DNA of 44,597 nt from Bacteroidales bacterium (GCA_017464245.1 JAFUDV010000056.1:1-44597); one strand, 5' to 3'. Positions 15,181 through 23,394 are shown, numbered from the stretch's first letter. Program-made: numbers and translations. The notes: generated by a model not told the origin, from the letters alone.

Positions 15181-16587
15181 TCAAGCAATCACCCCGCTGC
15201 CCAGCATTTCGTCACCGTCATACCAGACGGCGAACTGGCCCGGCGAAATGCCGCGCTGGGGGGCGTCGAAAAGGATGAAAAGGCCGTTTTCCCGGCGGAG
15301 GAGCGTGGCGCCCTGAAGCGGCTGGCGGTAGCGGATGCGGACGCGGTTGCGGCGGATTTCGCCCACCGCCATCGCGAGGTCCTCGCGGATCCAATGGATT
15401 TCGGACGGGTCGATACGGAGACAGAAGCGGCTCAGCCCCTTGTGGTTATGACCTTCGCCCACGAATACGGTGTTGGTTTCCGTGTCCGTGTCGATGACGA
15501 AGACGGGCTCCGCATGGCCGCCTACGCCAAGGCCCTTGCGCTGGCCGATGGTATAGAACTGCGCTCCTTCGTGCGCACCGACGATGGCACCGTAAGGGTT
15601 GGGCTTCAGGCGCGTCTTCTTGATGTGCTTCTTGCCGCTGCGGTAGGTCTCGTACTCGAAACGGATGTCGTAATGGAGCGGCGTGGCGAGGCGGGTGAGG
15701 TCCTCGTCGGAGAGGGCGGCGACTTTCGCCGCATCGAAGGGGCTTTCGCCCAGCGGCTTGCCGTCCGTCGTCAGGATCTTCTCTTCCGGTGCATACCGGA
15801 CGGTACGCTCCAGGGGAACACCCTCCCGGAGAAGGCCGTCCAGCGAGGCTTGCTGCCACTGGTAAAGCGTGTCGTCGGCATACCAGGCGTCATAGACTTC
15901 GATGATGTCGCCTTCCACGGAGCGGAGTTTCTGTTTCAGGAAAGTGGGGAGATCGACCTTGCCCACGAAGCAGATGCCCTGGGAGTCCTTCTTCTCCGCC
16001 GAGGGAAGGTCGGCCTCCTTGGCCAGGCGGCGCACTTCCGGCTTGACGATGTCCCCGATGGGGAAAAGGGCCTTGGAAAGCTGCTCCTGGGTCAATTGGC
16101 ACAGGAAGTAGGTCTGGTCCTTGTTGGGGTCGGATCCTTCCAGGATGCGGCAGGTGCCGTCTTCCAGGACCTCTTTCCGGCAGTAGTGGCCGGTTGCCAC
16201 AAAGTCCGCCCCGTATTTTTCCGCGATGCGGAGGAAGGCGTCGAACTTGATCTCCCGGTTGCACAGGACGTCCGGATTGGGGGTGCGGCCTTTGGCGTAC
16301 TCGTCGAACATGTAATCCACGACCCGCTGGCGGTATTCCCGGGACAGGTCCACGAAATAGAAGGGGATGCCGATCTTCCGGGCAACCATTTCCGCGACGA
16401 AGCGGTCCTCCTCCCACTCGCAGTCCCCGTGAAGGGTGGCATCGGCCTCATGCCAGTTCTGCATGAACATCGCGAAGACGTCGTAACCCTGCTCCTTGAG
16501 GAGGAGGGCCGCCACGGAGGAATCCACGCCGCCGGACAGTCCGACGCAGACTTTGATTTTACGGTTTTCGAGGTCGAAGGATGCCAT
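15181..16587 (-). CDS. mnmA: tRNA-specific 2-thiouridylase with an enlarged central insertion
   Basis: MnmA activates U34 of Lys, Glu and Gln tRNAs with ATP and inserts sulfur to give s2U34. The PP-loop SGGVDSS is at 18-24. The nucleophilic cysteine is C109 (PDVLCNREIKF), the second catalytic cysteine C205 (SQGICFVGK), and the tRNA-recognition block FYTIGQRKGLGVGG follows. At 468 residues it is about 100 longer than E. coli MnmA (about 370). The surplus lies at about residues 231-335, between EGDIIE and GAIVGAHEGAQ. Shorter insertions at this point occur in Bacteroidetes MnmA as I recall. It has its own promoter and is divergent from cdd. Downstream it converges on a terminator. Confidence 0.95.
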   Translation of the reverse strand: MASFDLENRKIKVCVGLSGGVDSSVAALLLKEQGYDVFAMFMQNWHEADATLHGDCEWEEDRFVAEMVARKIGIPFYFVDLSREYRQRVVDYMFDEYAKGRTPNPDVLCNREIKFDAFLRIAEKYGADFVATGHYCRKEVLEDGTCRILEGSDPNKDQTYFLCQLTQEQLSKALFPIGDIVKPEVRRLAKEADLPSAEKKDSQGICFVGKVDLPTFLKQKLRSVEGDIIEVYDAWYADDTLYQWQQASLDGLLREGVPLERTVRYAPEEKILTTDGKPLGESPFDAAKVAALSDEDLTRLATPLHYDIRFEYETYRSGKKHIKKTRLKPNPYGAIVGAHEGAQFYTIGQRKGLGVGGHAEPVFVIDTDTETNTVFVGEGHNHKGLSRFCLRIDPSEIHWIREDLAMAVGEIRRNRVRIRYRQPLQGATLLRRENGLFILFDAPQRGISPGQFAVWYDGDEMLGSGVIA

Positions 16588-16606
16588 AACTTCCGTTTTT
16601 CAACCG

Positions 16607-16614
16607 CAAAAGTA
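16607..16614 (-). promoter_or_regulatory. -7 box TACTTTTG for mnmA
   Basis: Exact TAnnTTTG match on the minus strand. The mnmA ATG (16587) follows after about 19 nt. It is back to back with the cdd promoter. Confidence 0.7.
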
Positions 16615-16635
16615 ATGATTTTGGAAAATTATTCC

Positions 16636-16643
16636 TATTTTTG
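16636..16643 (+). promoter_or_regulatory. -7 box TATTTTTG for cdd
   Basis: Exact TAnnTTTG match. The ATG at 16649 begins 6 nt after the box, the same distance as at 842, so the mRNA should be leaderless or nearly so. Confidence 0.7.
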
Positions 16644-16648
16644 ACACT

Positions 16649-17131
16649 ATGACTGACAAAAGGATCATTATCGATTACATCGAGTACTCCTCCTTGGAGG
16701 AGATGGAACCCATGGACCGCGAACTGGCTCTCGCAGCGCTCGACGCCCGTGGCGGCTCCTATTCCCCCTATTCCAAGTTCCGGGTCGGAGCGGCCCTCCG
16801 GCTGGAGGACGGGACCATCGTCAAGGGGGCGAACCAGGAGAACAATGCCTATCCTTCCGGCCTCTGCGCGGAACGGACGGCCATGTTCGCCGCCGGGGCC
16901 AACCATCCCGGCGTCGCTTTCGACACCCTCGCCGTCGCCGGCGGGAACGGAGATACGGTCTGCGAAATGCCCGCCGCCCCCTGCGGTGCCTGCCGCCAGG
17001 TGATGGCCGAGTACCAGCGGCTGTACGGGAAGCCCTTGAAAATCATCCTTATCGGCACGCATTCCATCTACAAGTTCTCCAAGGTAGAGGACATCCTTCC
17101 CCTGATTTTCGACAGCCTGGTCGTCGAATAA
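16649..17131 (+). CDS. cdd: Cytidine deaminase
   Basis: A small tetrameric-type zinc cytidine deaminase (160 residues) that converts cytidine and deoxycytidine to uridines in pyrimidine salvage. The zinc and catalytic residues are in GLCAERTAMFA (Cys and the proton-shuttling Glu of CAE) and APCGACRQVM (PCxxC). SYSPYSKFRVGAAL is the usual substrate-binding start, and GANQENNAYPSG carries the conserved ENNAYP-type segment. The first about 25 residues (IIIDYIEYSSLEEM) form an N-terminal extension. The ATG lies directly after a -7 box. The SRP RNA gene follows 47 nt downstream with its own promoter. Confidence 0.96.
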   Translation: MTDKRIIIDYIEYSSLEEMEPMDRELALAALDARGGSYSPYSKFRVGAALRLEDGTIVKGANQENNAYPSGLCAERTAMFAAGANHPGVAFDTLAVAGGNGDTVCEMPAAPCGACRQVMAEYQRLYGKPLKIILIGTHSIYKFSKVEDILPLIFDSLVVE

Positions 17132-17143
17132 GTCCGCCGGGGT

Positions 17144-17174
17144 TTTGCAAGTCTGCGAAAATTGACTACCTTTG
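17144..17174 (+). promoter_or_regulatory. Promoter of the SRP RNA gene
   Basis: -33 TTTG (17144-17147), 19-nt spacer, -7 TACCTTTG (17167-17174). The RNA would start at about 17179, 5 nt after the box, which agrees with the first base of the terminal stem. Confidence 0.85.
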
Positions 17175-17178
17175 CATC

Positions 17179-17275
17179 GGGAAAGTCTTACACGACCAGC
17201 TCCCTCTGAACTCCCCCAGGGCAGGAATGCAGCAAGGGTAGGAGGTCGTAGCGGTGCGATGTAATCAGCTTTCCC
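17179..17275 (+). ncRNA. ffs: Signal recognition particle RNA, small 4.5S type
   Basis: An RNA of about 97 nt that binds Ffh to target proteins to the membrane. The ends GGGAAAG and CTTTCCC pair, ACGACC pairs with GGTCGT, and CTCC pairs with GGAG. The apex is the conserved SRP domain IV: CCCAGGGCAGGAATGC with GGAA tetraloop closed by GCA/TGC, then the asymmetric bulge AGCAAGGG. Six T residues follow the terminal stem (17276-17281), so the molecule also ends as its own terminator. It has its own strong promoter. The next ATG is only 17 nt after the RNA end. Confidence 0.93.
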
Positions 17276-17292
17276 TTTTTTCGTATCCGACC

Positions 17293-18483
17293 ATGATTGC
17301 CGTTTATACCATCACTTCGGGCCTCCACGACGAGGCCGCCGTCAGCAAATTGTCCGATGCGTTCCTGAAAGGGGTGTTCCCCGAAGGAGACTTCGCGTTC
17401 AAGGGTTCCGATTTCCGTGATTTCGGTACGCATACCCTGGACCTCATCTATGTCCGCACCGGCGGCGCGGAGGGGATTTTCAAGTCCCTCCTTCCCGAGT
17501 TGCTCGCCCGGGGCATCGACCGGTATTACCTCCTGACCTCCGGAAAGAGCAATTCGCTGGCTGCGTCGCTGGAAATCCTGTCCTATCTGCGCCAGCAGGG
17601 ACTCAAAGGCGAGGTCCTGCACGGAAGTGACGCCTACCTCCAGCAGCGGGTAAGGTCGATTGAAAAGGTGCAGGAGGCCCGTGCGCACCTCCGGGACATG
17701 CGTATCGGCGTCATCGGCCAGCCGTCCGACTGGCTCATCGCCTCCCAGGCCGACCCGATCGCCCTGCTGGACCGGCTGGGCGTCCGGATGGTGGAGGTGC
17801 CCATGGAGGAACTGCTGGTGGAGATCGGCAGGGCCCAGGGCGAACCGGCTCCGGCGGAACAGCCGATGGACCGGAAGGTCCGGGACGCCTACCCCGGGGC
17901 CGTGAAAATCTACAACGCGCTGAAGGTGCTGGTGGAGCGGTATCGGCTGGATGCCTTCACGCTCCGGTGTTTCGACCTCCTCACGACCGTCGGCAATACC
18001 GGCTGCCTGGCCCTGTCCTGTTTCAATTCGGAAGGGATTCCGGCGAGTTGCGAAGGGGATGTCCCCGCCCTGCTGTCCATGATGGTCTCCCATGCCCTTA
18101 CCGGTGTCAGCGGCTTCCAGGCCAATCCCGCGCGCATTGACGCGGAAACCGGCGAAATGCTGTTCGCCCACTGTACGATTCCCTTCAACATGGTGGAAGA
18201 CTGGCAGTTCGACACCCATTTCGAATCCGGTATCGGCGTGGGGATCCACGGCATTTTCCCCGAGGGACCGGTCACGGTATTCAAGGTCTCGGGCGACCTG
18301 AAGCGGCATTTCGTTGCCGAAGGGGAACTCCTGGGCAACCAGTACGAGCAGAACCTCTGCCGCACGCAGGTGAACCTGCGGCTCCGTCCGGAGGATGTCC
18401 GCTATTTCCTCACGGACCCTATCGGCAATCACCATGTTATCATTCCGGGCCACTGCAAGTCCCTGTTTGAGGAACTGCTATAG
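17293..18483 (+). CDS. L-fucose/L-arabinose isomerase-like protein
   Basis: A 396-residue cytosolic protein of the fucose/arabinose isomerase fold. Family signs are the C-terminal half with SCFNSEGIPASCEGDVPALL (acidic metal ligands), FAHCTIPFNM (His ligand), HFESGIGVGIHGIFPEGP, and the end segment IGNHHVIIPGH. The N-terminal half has Rossmann-like stretches (LDLIYVRTGGAEGIFKSLL, MRIGVIGQPSDWLI). It is shorter than FucI (about 590) and resembles the fucose-isomerase-like proteins of Bacteroidetes whose sugar substrate is not known to me. It has no fuc neighbours. The ATG is 12 nt after the SRP RNA T-tract, so it may depend on read-through. Its TAG abuts the convergent DUF4249 stop. Confidence 0.82.
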   Translation: MIAVYTITSGLHDEAAVSKLSDAFLKGVFPEGDFAFKGSDFRDFGTHTLDLIYVRTGGAEGIFKSLLPELLARGIDRYYLLTSGKSNSLAASLEILSYLRQQGLKGEVLHGSDAYLQQRVRSIEKVQEARAHLRDMRIGVIGQPSDWLIASQADPIALLDRLGVRMVEVPMEELLVEIGRAQGEPAPAEQPMDRKVRDAYPGAVKIYNALKVLVERYRLDAFTLRCFDLLTTVGNTGCLALSCFNSEGIPASCEGDVPALLSMMVSHALTGVSGFQANPARIDAETGEMLFAHCTIPFNMVEDWQFDTHFESGIGVGIHGIFPEGPVTVFKVSGDLKRHFVAEGELLGNQYEQNLCRTQVNLRLRPEDVRYFLTDPIGNHHVIIPGHCKSLFEELL

Positions 18484-19359
18484 GGGAAACGGGAGCAACC
18501 GCTTGAAATAGGGACGGAAGGGATCCTCCACCGTCACGCTGGCCCGGCTGACGGGACAGACGGCAAAATACCCCAGGACCCGCTCCCCGCGGATATTCGT
18601 GGGAACGTTCGCCGGCTGGGGTGTAAAGAGGGGGATGGACACACCGCCCATCGTCAGGGCGACCAGATAGTCGTAATAGCCCTTATCCAGCGTCCAGACT
18701 TCCTGCGTGAGCACATCTCCGGTCTCCAGATACTTGAAACAGTCTCCATACTGCTTCCTGAGGAGTTCGGACTGGAGCAGGCCGGTAATCGGAAAACCGG
18801 CCACCTCGGCGCTGTTGAAGAATTTATCGTCGGAGACGATGGCCATCGAGAAGGGAGGGTACAGGCCGTTGACGGCGTGGGTGAGGAGGAAACAGCTTTC
18901 GATCTCCTTCTCGTAGCCCCAGACGGCGAGGGTCCACAGGCTGTCGGAATCCATCGTCTTGCCTCCGGCGAAGGCGTAATCCACGGCGTCCAGCCGGAAG
19001 CCGTTCTCGGGCATGGTGGCTTCCGCTTCGTAGTCGTCCCCTTCCGCAAGAGAGATGCGGAGCCTGTACTCGACGCCCTCTTCGCAGGCGTATCCTTCCG
19101 GCGCTTCATAGACTCCCGGCTCCTTTTCGTCGAAAACGATGTCATTGACCCGGACGGACGCACCGCTTACCATGGGCTGCGATTCCTGGCGGAAGTAGGA
19201 GATGGTGCGGGAAAGGGTGATCCGCTGGGGATCTTCCTTCCGGTCGGTCAAGGTGGCCTCGACCGCCAGGTATTCGTGGTAATCCGACCGGGATTGCAAG
19301 TCCACCTTCTCCGTGCAGGAGACAAGGGCCAGAAGCAGGGGTATGAGGATCTTTTTCAT
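18478..19359 (-). CDS. DUF4249 family lipoprotein
   Basis: A 293-residue predicted lipoprotein: MKKILIPLLLALVSC gives a short signal peptide with lipobox cysteine 15. After it come TEKVDLQSRSDYHEYLAVEATLTD and a beta-rich body with YRLRISLAEGDDYEAEATMP, typical of DUF4249 proteins of Bacteroidetes. These are encoded directly after a TonB-dependent receptor. The family is thought to act as a surface or periplasmic partner of that receptor; the ligand is unknown. Here it starts 3 nt after the receptor stop and is the last gene of the three-gene unit. Its stop codon abuts that of the fucose-isomerase-like gene. Confidence 0.85.
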   Translation of the reverse strand: MKKILIPLLLALVSCTEKVDLQSRSDYHEYLAVEATLTDRKEDPQRITLSRTISYFRQESQPMVSGASVRVNDIVFDEKEPGVYEAPEGYACEEGVEYRLRISLAEGDDYEAEATMPENGFRLDAVDYAFAGGKTMDSDSLWTLAVWGYEKEIESCFLLTHAVNGLYPPFSMAIVSDDKFFNSAEVAGFPITGLLQSELLRKQYGDCFKYLETGDVLTQEVWTLDKGYYDYLVALTMGGVSIPLFTPQPANVPTNIRGERVLGYFAVCPVSRASVTVEDPFRPYFKRLLPFPL

Positions 19360-19362
19360 CGG

Positions 19363-21720
19363 TCAGAACTGGATGTTGCACGAGAGGGAGGGGATGACGG
19401 CGAACAGGTAAATCTTCGCCGACTGGGCCTCCTCGTCTTCGCGGTTGTAGGTAAATGCGATGGACCAGGCGTTATGGCGGGAGTAGGCGTTGTACAGCGA
19501 CAGGTTCCACTCCGTGCTCCACCGCTTCTGGGCAGCCCTCCGGGCCGTCCGGTAGGTAAGGGAGAGGTCCATCCGGTGATAATCCGGGAGCCGGTCCTCG
19601 TTCCGGGAGGAATACACGGGCACCCAGCGGTCCATATAATTGAACCGGCCCACAGGGTAGGTCGTGGGGGCGCCGCTGTAGAACACCCATTCGGTGGAGG
19701 CCGACCATCGCTTGGAGAAGTCATAGGCGAGCACGAAATTGACGGCGTGCTCGTGGTTCAGCGGCGACGGGTAGGGATTGCCGCCGTTGAGTTCCGGAAT
19801 GTGGTAGAAAGACCGGGACCAGGTGTAGGCGAGCCAGCCGTTCCAGCGGGCGAAATCATACTTGAGCATGAGTTCCGTCCCGTAGGAGCGGGAAGTGCCG
19901 AAGCGAAGCAGCCCTTCCCGGTCGGGATCGGCCAGGACGAGCCCCGGGTTGTCCACGAAATCCATCGCACCCCGGTTGTCCTTGTAGAAACCCTCCAGGG
20001 AGAGTTTCAGGGCCTGCTGCGCAAAGAGGAAGTTCACTCCCAGGGAGTACTGGTCCGAACGCTGCGGCCGTACGTTGGGGGATGCGGTGAACCAGGCGTC
20101 CACCGGGCTTCCGGTGATGCTGATCCGGGACTGCTGGAGATACTGGAAGCTGCGCACGTAGGCCGCCTTGAAGGAGAGGTCCTCGGTCACCGGGAAGGAG
20201 GCCGATACGCGCGGTTCCAGCCCGGAGAAAGACTTGATCGCTTTTCCTTTCCCGACCTCTTCGGTCTTCGTCAGTTCATGGGTGTCAGGATCGAAGTACT
20301 TCTGCTCGGTGGGGCCGAGGGTGGTGAACGTGGAGAACCGGAATCCGTAGCGGACCGTCGCCTTTCCGATCTTCTGCTCGTTCTGGAGATATACCGACGG
20401 CTGGACGGCATAGTTCTCCGGGAGTTTCACCGCCTGGATGATGGATTCCTCGTCCCGGGGCTTCGTGTCTCCGGGAACGACCCCGAAAAACGCCCCCTGC
20501 AAACCGGCCTTCAGGGTGTTGGATCCGTTGATGTACCAAGTCCATCCCACCTTGATCCCTGTCTCCCGGATTTCCTGGCGGGTATCGAAGTCGGCATTGT
20601 CCATCTCCGTTCCGATATCATTGCGGTACAGGGAGTTATAGACCGTCACGTCGGAGGTCAGGCGGGGGGTGTACACATGGTTCCAGCGCAGGGACTGGGT
20701 GTGGTTCGCAAAGCCGAACACCATCTCGCTGAGGTTGAATTCCTGCATGCTGAATCCGAAGACGTCCTTTCCGCTGAAAGCGCTCAGGTACACCCGGTCC
20801 TTCTCGCCGGCAATCCAGCTGAACTTCCCGTTCAGGTCGTAGAAGTACATCTGCGTCTTGTCCGGCAGCTTGGCGCCGATGAAGGGAAGGAGCAGGTCCA
20901 TGTACGTGCGGCGTCCCGCCAGCATGAAGGAGAGCTTCTCCGGTACGATGGGCCCTTCCACGAAGAGCTTGGACGTAATCAGGCCGAGGGAGGCATTTCC
21001 ACCGAAAGAACGGTTGTTTCCGTCCTTGGTGGAGATGTCCAGCACGGAAGAGAGCCTTCCGCCGTAGGAGGCGGGGAAATCGCCCTTGTACAGGTCCGCG
21101 CCGCGGATGGCGTCCCCGTTGAACATGGACAGGAATCCCAGGAAATGGCCGCAGTTGTACACCGGCGCCCCGTCCACGAGGATGAGGTTCTGGTCCACGC
21201 CGCCGCCCCGTACGCTGAACCCGGTGGATCCTTCACTGGGAGTCTGTACGCCCGGCATCATCTGGATGACGCGGATGATGTCCGCTTCGCCCATGAGGGT
21301 GGGCATCTTCTGGACCAGGCCGGCGTCCACGCGTTCCAGGCCCATCTGGGGCAGTTTGATCTCCTCCCGCTTGGAACGGGAAAACACCGTGGCAGCGTCC
21401 AGTTCGTTCCGGTCCTGGTGCAGGTGGAAGTCCAGTTTGACGGGATGGCTCAGGTCCACGGGCTGCTCCTGGGTGACGTAGCCGAAGTAGGCGCAGCTGA
21501 CCGTATGTTTTCCGGCGGGGACGGTCAGGGAGTAGTACCCCACGGCGTCGGTTGCGACGCCGGTTTTCCGGTCTTCCAGATAGACGACAGCCTGCTGGAG
21601 CGGTTCTCCGCTCTCCGCGTCCCGGACATAGCCCGATACGACGGATTTACGGCCCTGGGCGCTTCCTGTCAGGGAAAGCAGCAGGAGGACAAGCCCGGTC
21701 AGATGACTTTTCAGGGTCAT
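19363..21720 (-). CDS. TonB-dependent receptor with carboxypeptidase-like regulatory domain
   Basis: A 785-residue outer-membrane transporter. A signal peptide (LTGLVLLLLSLTGSAQG) leads to a CarboxypepD_reg-like beta-sandwich (VVSGYVRDAESGEPLQQAVV ... GYYSLTVPAGKHTVSCAYFGY). The plug follows, with PTLMGEADIIRVIQMMPGVQ, TGFSVRGGGVDQNLILVDG and VYNCGHFLGFLSMFN. The rest is a 22-strand type barrel that ends in the aromatic residue F (SLSCNIQF). The ATG overlaps the flavoprotein stop (ATGA). Downstream lies its DUF4249 partner, not a SusD, so it is a TonB/DUF4249 pair rather than a classical polysaccharide locus. The substrate cannot be read from sequence. Confidence 0.93.
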   Translation of the reverse strand: MTLKSHLTGLVLLLLSLTGSAQGRKSVVSGYVRDAESGEPLQQAVVYLEDRKTGVATDAVGYYSLTVPAGKHTVSCAYFGYVTQEQPVDLSHPVKLDFHLHQDRNELDAATVFSRSKREEIKLPQMGLERVDAGLVQKMPTLMGEADIIRVIQMMPGVQTPSEGSTGFSVRGGGVDQNLILVDGAPVYNCGHFLGFLSMFNGDAIRGADLYKGDFPASYGGRLSSVLDISTKDGNNRSFGGNASLGLITSKLFVEGPIVPEKLSFMLAGRRTYMDLLLPFIGAKLPDKTQMYFYDLNGKFSWIAGEKDRVYLSAFSGKDVFGFSMQEFNLSEMVFGFANHTQSLRWNHVYTPRLTSDVTVYNSLYRNDIGTEMDNADFDTRQEIRETGIKVGWTWYINGSNTLKAGLQGAFFGVVPGDTKPRDEESIIQAVKLPENYAVQPSVYLQNEQKIGKATVRYGFRFSTFTTLGPTEQKYFDPDTHELTKTEEVGKGKAIKSFSGLEPRVSASFPVTEDLSFKAAYVRSFQYLQQSRISITGSPVDAWFTASPNVRPQRSDQYSLGVNFLFAQQALKLSLEGFYKDNRGAMDFVDNPGLVLADPDREGLLRFGTSRSYGTELMLKYDFARWNGWLAYTWSRSFYHIPELNGGNPYPSPLNHEHAVNFVLAYDFSKRWSASTEWVFYSGAPTTYPVGRFNYMDRWVPVYSSRNEDRLPDYHRMDLSLTYRTARRAAQKRWSTEWNLSLYNAYSRHNAWSIAFTYNREDEEAQSAKIYLFAVIPSLSCNIQF

Positions 21721-23213
21721 TTCTGGGAAAGGGCCTTGGCGGCGGACTGCCCGGCGAGATAGCCGGTGGAGAAAGCAAGCTGGAGGTTATATCCGCCGGT
21801 GTCGGCGTCCATGTCCAGCACTTCGCCGCAGAAATACAGCCCGGGCTGCTTCTTGGATTCCAGCGTCTTGGCGACGACCTCCGAGGTGGAAATGCCGCCG
21901 GCGGTGATGACGCTCCGCTCGAAGCCCACGAAGCCGGCGATGTCCATCTTCCAGTCCTTGAGGGCGGCAGCGAGGGAGTCCACGCTCACTTTCGGGTTCA
22001 TCTTGAGGAAGGGGAGGGTGAGTTCCCATGGCATCAGCTTCCCGAGCATGATGCGGAACAGGCGCTGGAAACTCTGCCCCTTGGACCGGTCGTCATGGGT
22101 GACCTCCTCCCATTTCTGATGGACGTCCTCATTGAGCTTTTCCAGTTCCACGGCCGGTTTCAGGTCGATGGAGATGCTGACCTTCTGCCCGTTGTTCAGG
22201 GCGTTCACGGCCTTCCGGCTCACCATGAATCCGAGCGGGCCTTCCAGGCCGCCGTCCGTGAATTCAATGTCGCCGAACTCGCTCTGGGCCTCCTCTCCGT
22301 TGATGAAAAGGGTGAGCTGTACGTTCTCCAGGTTGTTCCCGTTGAACATCTCACCCAGCTCGGACAGGGGCTTGATGCGCTCGATGTGCTTCTCGAACTT
22401 GGGGTACCATTCGGGCAGGGGAGCGATCCTGCGCTCCTTCACCTTCCCATAGACCGTGCGTCCGCGGAACGCCTGCCGGATCTCGCCCGCGAGGGCGCTC
22501 TGCTCTGTCTTGTATCCCTCGGGAACGAGGGCGGTAAGGGACGGGTAGCAGGCTTCCACGGTGTGTCCCAGCTCCTCCGCCCACATGTAACCGTCTCCGG
22601 TAGAACCGGTTCCGGGATAGGAGAGGCCGCCGGTGGCGATGATGAGTTTCGGGCAGGTATATTCCTCCGTCTCAATCTTGGTCTCGACCTTGAACTGGGG
22701 CTTCTTGCGCGGGTCGTCGCTCGGGATGCGCCGCTCCTTGGTAATGGTCCGGACGGTGTCCAGGCTGTAGCCCCTCGGGGTCTTGTCCACGGTCTTGACT
22801 TCGCAGCCGGTCACCACTTTCACGCCGGAGAGGGTGCAGGCCCTGAGGAGCGTGTCCACGACGTCGCCCGCCATGTGGGACTCGGGGAAGGCGCGGTCGC
22901 CGCGCTCCACGACACTCCGCAGGCCGTTCGCCTTGAACAGCTCGATCAGGTTTCCAGGGGTGAGGTTGTGCCAGGCGGGGCTGACGAAATTGGTGTCGGT
23001 GCGGACGTGGTCGGCGAAGTCGCTCCACTCCTTGACGTTGGTGAAGTTGCAGCGGCCCTTGCCGGTGATCATCACTTTCCGGCCGGCCTTGGGCATCTTC
23101 TCCAGCACGGTCACCGTCCCCCCATTCTCCGTCTGGGCCAAAACCTCCGCAGCGCCCAGTGCCGCAACCAGTCCGGAAGCTCCGCCTCCGATTACAATGA
23201 CGTCAGATTTCAT
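21717..23213 (-). CDS. HI0933/YhiN-family NAD(P)/FAD flavoprotein
   Basis: A 498-residue cytosolic flavoprotein. The FAD motif VIVIGGGASGLVAALGAAEV is at the N-terminus. The family-typical KAGRKVMITGKGRCNFTN comes next, then LIIATGGLSYPGTGSTGDGY and the C-terminal GLYFCGEVLDMDADTGGYNL with the closing FSTGYLAGQSAA. HI0933-type proteins are widespread and their reaction is still unclear. It is the first gene of an operon with the TonB receptor and DUF4249 protein; a link to redox handling of an imported ligand is only a guess. About 80 residues longer than YhiN, with the extra part around KERRIPSDDPRKKPQFKV. Confidence 0.88.
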   Translation of the reverse strand: MKSDVIVIGGGASGLVAALGAAEVLAQTENGGTVTVLEKMPKAGRKVMITGKGRCNFTNVKEWSDFADHVRTDTNFVSPAWHNLTPGNLIELFKANGLRSVVERGDRAFPESHMAGDVVDTLLRACTLSGVKVVTGCEVKTVDKTPRGYSLDTVRTITKERRIPSDDPRKKPQFKVETKIETEEYTCPKLIIATGGLSYPGTGSTGDGYMWAEELGHTVEACYPSLTALVPEGYKTEQSALAGEIRQAFRGRTVYGKVKERRIAPLPEWYPKFEKHIERIKPLSELGEMFNGNNLENVQLTLFINGEEAQSEFGDIEFTDGGLEGPLGFMVSRKAVNALNNGQKVSISIDLKPAVELEKLNEDVHQKWEEVTHDDRSKGQSFQRLFRIMLGKLMPWELTLPFLKMNPKVSVDSLAAALKDWKMDIAGFVGFERSVITAGGISTSEVVAKTLESKKQPGLYFCGEVLDMDADTGGYNLQLAFSTGYLAGQSAAKALSQK

Positions 23214-23232
23214 AGAGTCTCAAAAATTTCCG

Positions 23233-23240
23233 CAAAAATA
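23233..23240 (-). promoter_or_regulatory. -7 box TATTTTTG for the flavoprotein-TonB operon
   Basis: Exact TAnnTTTG on the minus strand. The flavoprotein ATG at 23213 follows after 19 nt. The box lies just downstream of the tRNA terminator, so the operon is separated from the tRNA. Confidence 0.7.
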
Positions 23241-23262
23241 CGAAAAAAACGGATAGGATACG

Positions 23263-23292
23263 AAAAAAGCAGGCGTTTCAGCCTGCTTTTTC
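23263..23292 (-). terminator. Terminator after tRNA-Thr
   Basis: A perfect stem AAAAAGCAGGC/GCCTGCTTTTT (23264-23274 with 23281-23291) with loop GTTTCA. On the minus strand it ends in six or more T residues directly after the tRNA. Confidence 0.92.
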
Positions 23293-23293
23293 G

Positions 23294-23366
23294 AGCCACT
23301 CAGGAGGCTCGAACTCCCGACCTGCGCGTTACGAATGCGCTGCTCTACCGACTGAGCTAAAGTGGC
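23294..23366 (-). tRNA. tRNA-Thr (anticodon CGU)
   Basis: A 73-nt cloverleaf. Acceptor GCCACTT pairs with GAGTGGC, the D arm is GCTC/GAGC, and the anticodon loop TTCGTAA gives anticodon CGT (codon ACG). The T arm is GGGAG-TTCGAGC-CTCCT. CCA is not encoded. U36 and A37 make it a predicted substrate of TsaD (t6A). The bottom anticodon-stem pair 31-39 is A-C, a mismatch where other Thr tRNAs have A-U. Promoter and terminator flank it closely, so it is a single-gene transcript. Confidence 0.96.
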
Positions 23367-23394
23367 TTGGTCCGATTTCGTTGAATCGGGATTG

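Noticed and set aside
18877-21762. 961-codon plus-strand frame opposite the TonB receptor
   Set aside because: Shadow frame; the minus strand encodes a complete receptor with signal peptide, plug and barrel.
23372-23389. Inverted repeat before the tRNA as an operator
   Set aside because: It is a 6-bp match in a short leader; it may help RNA processing, but nothing shows a regulator.
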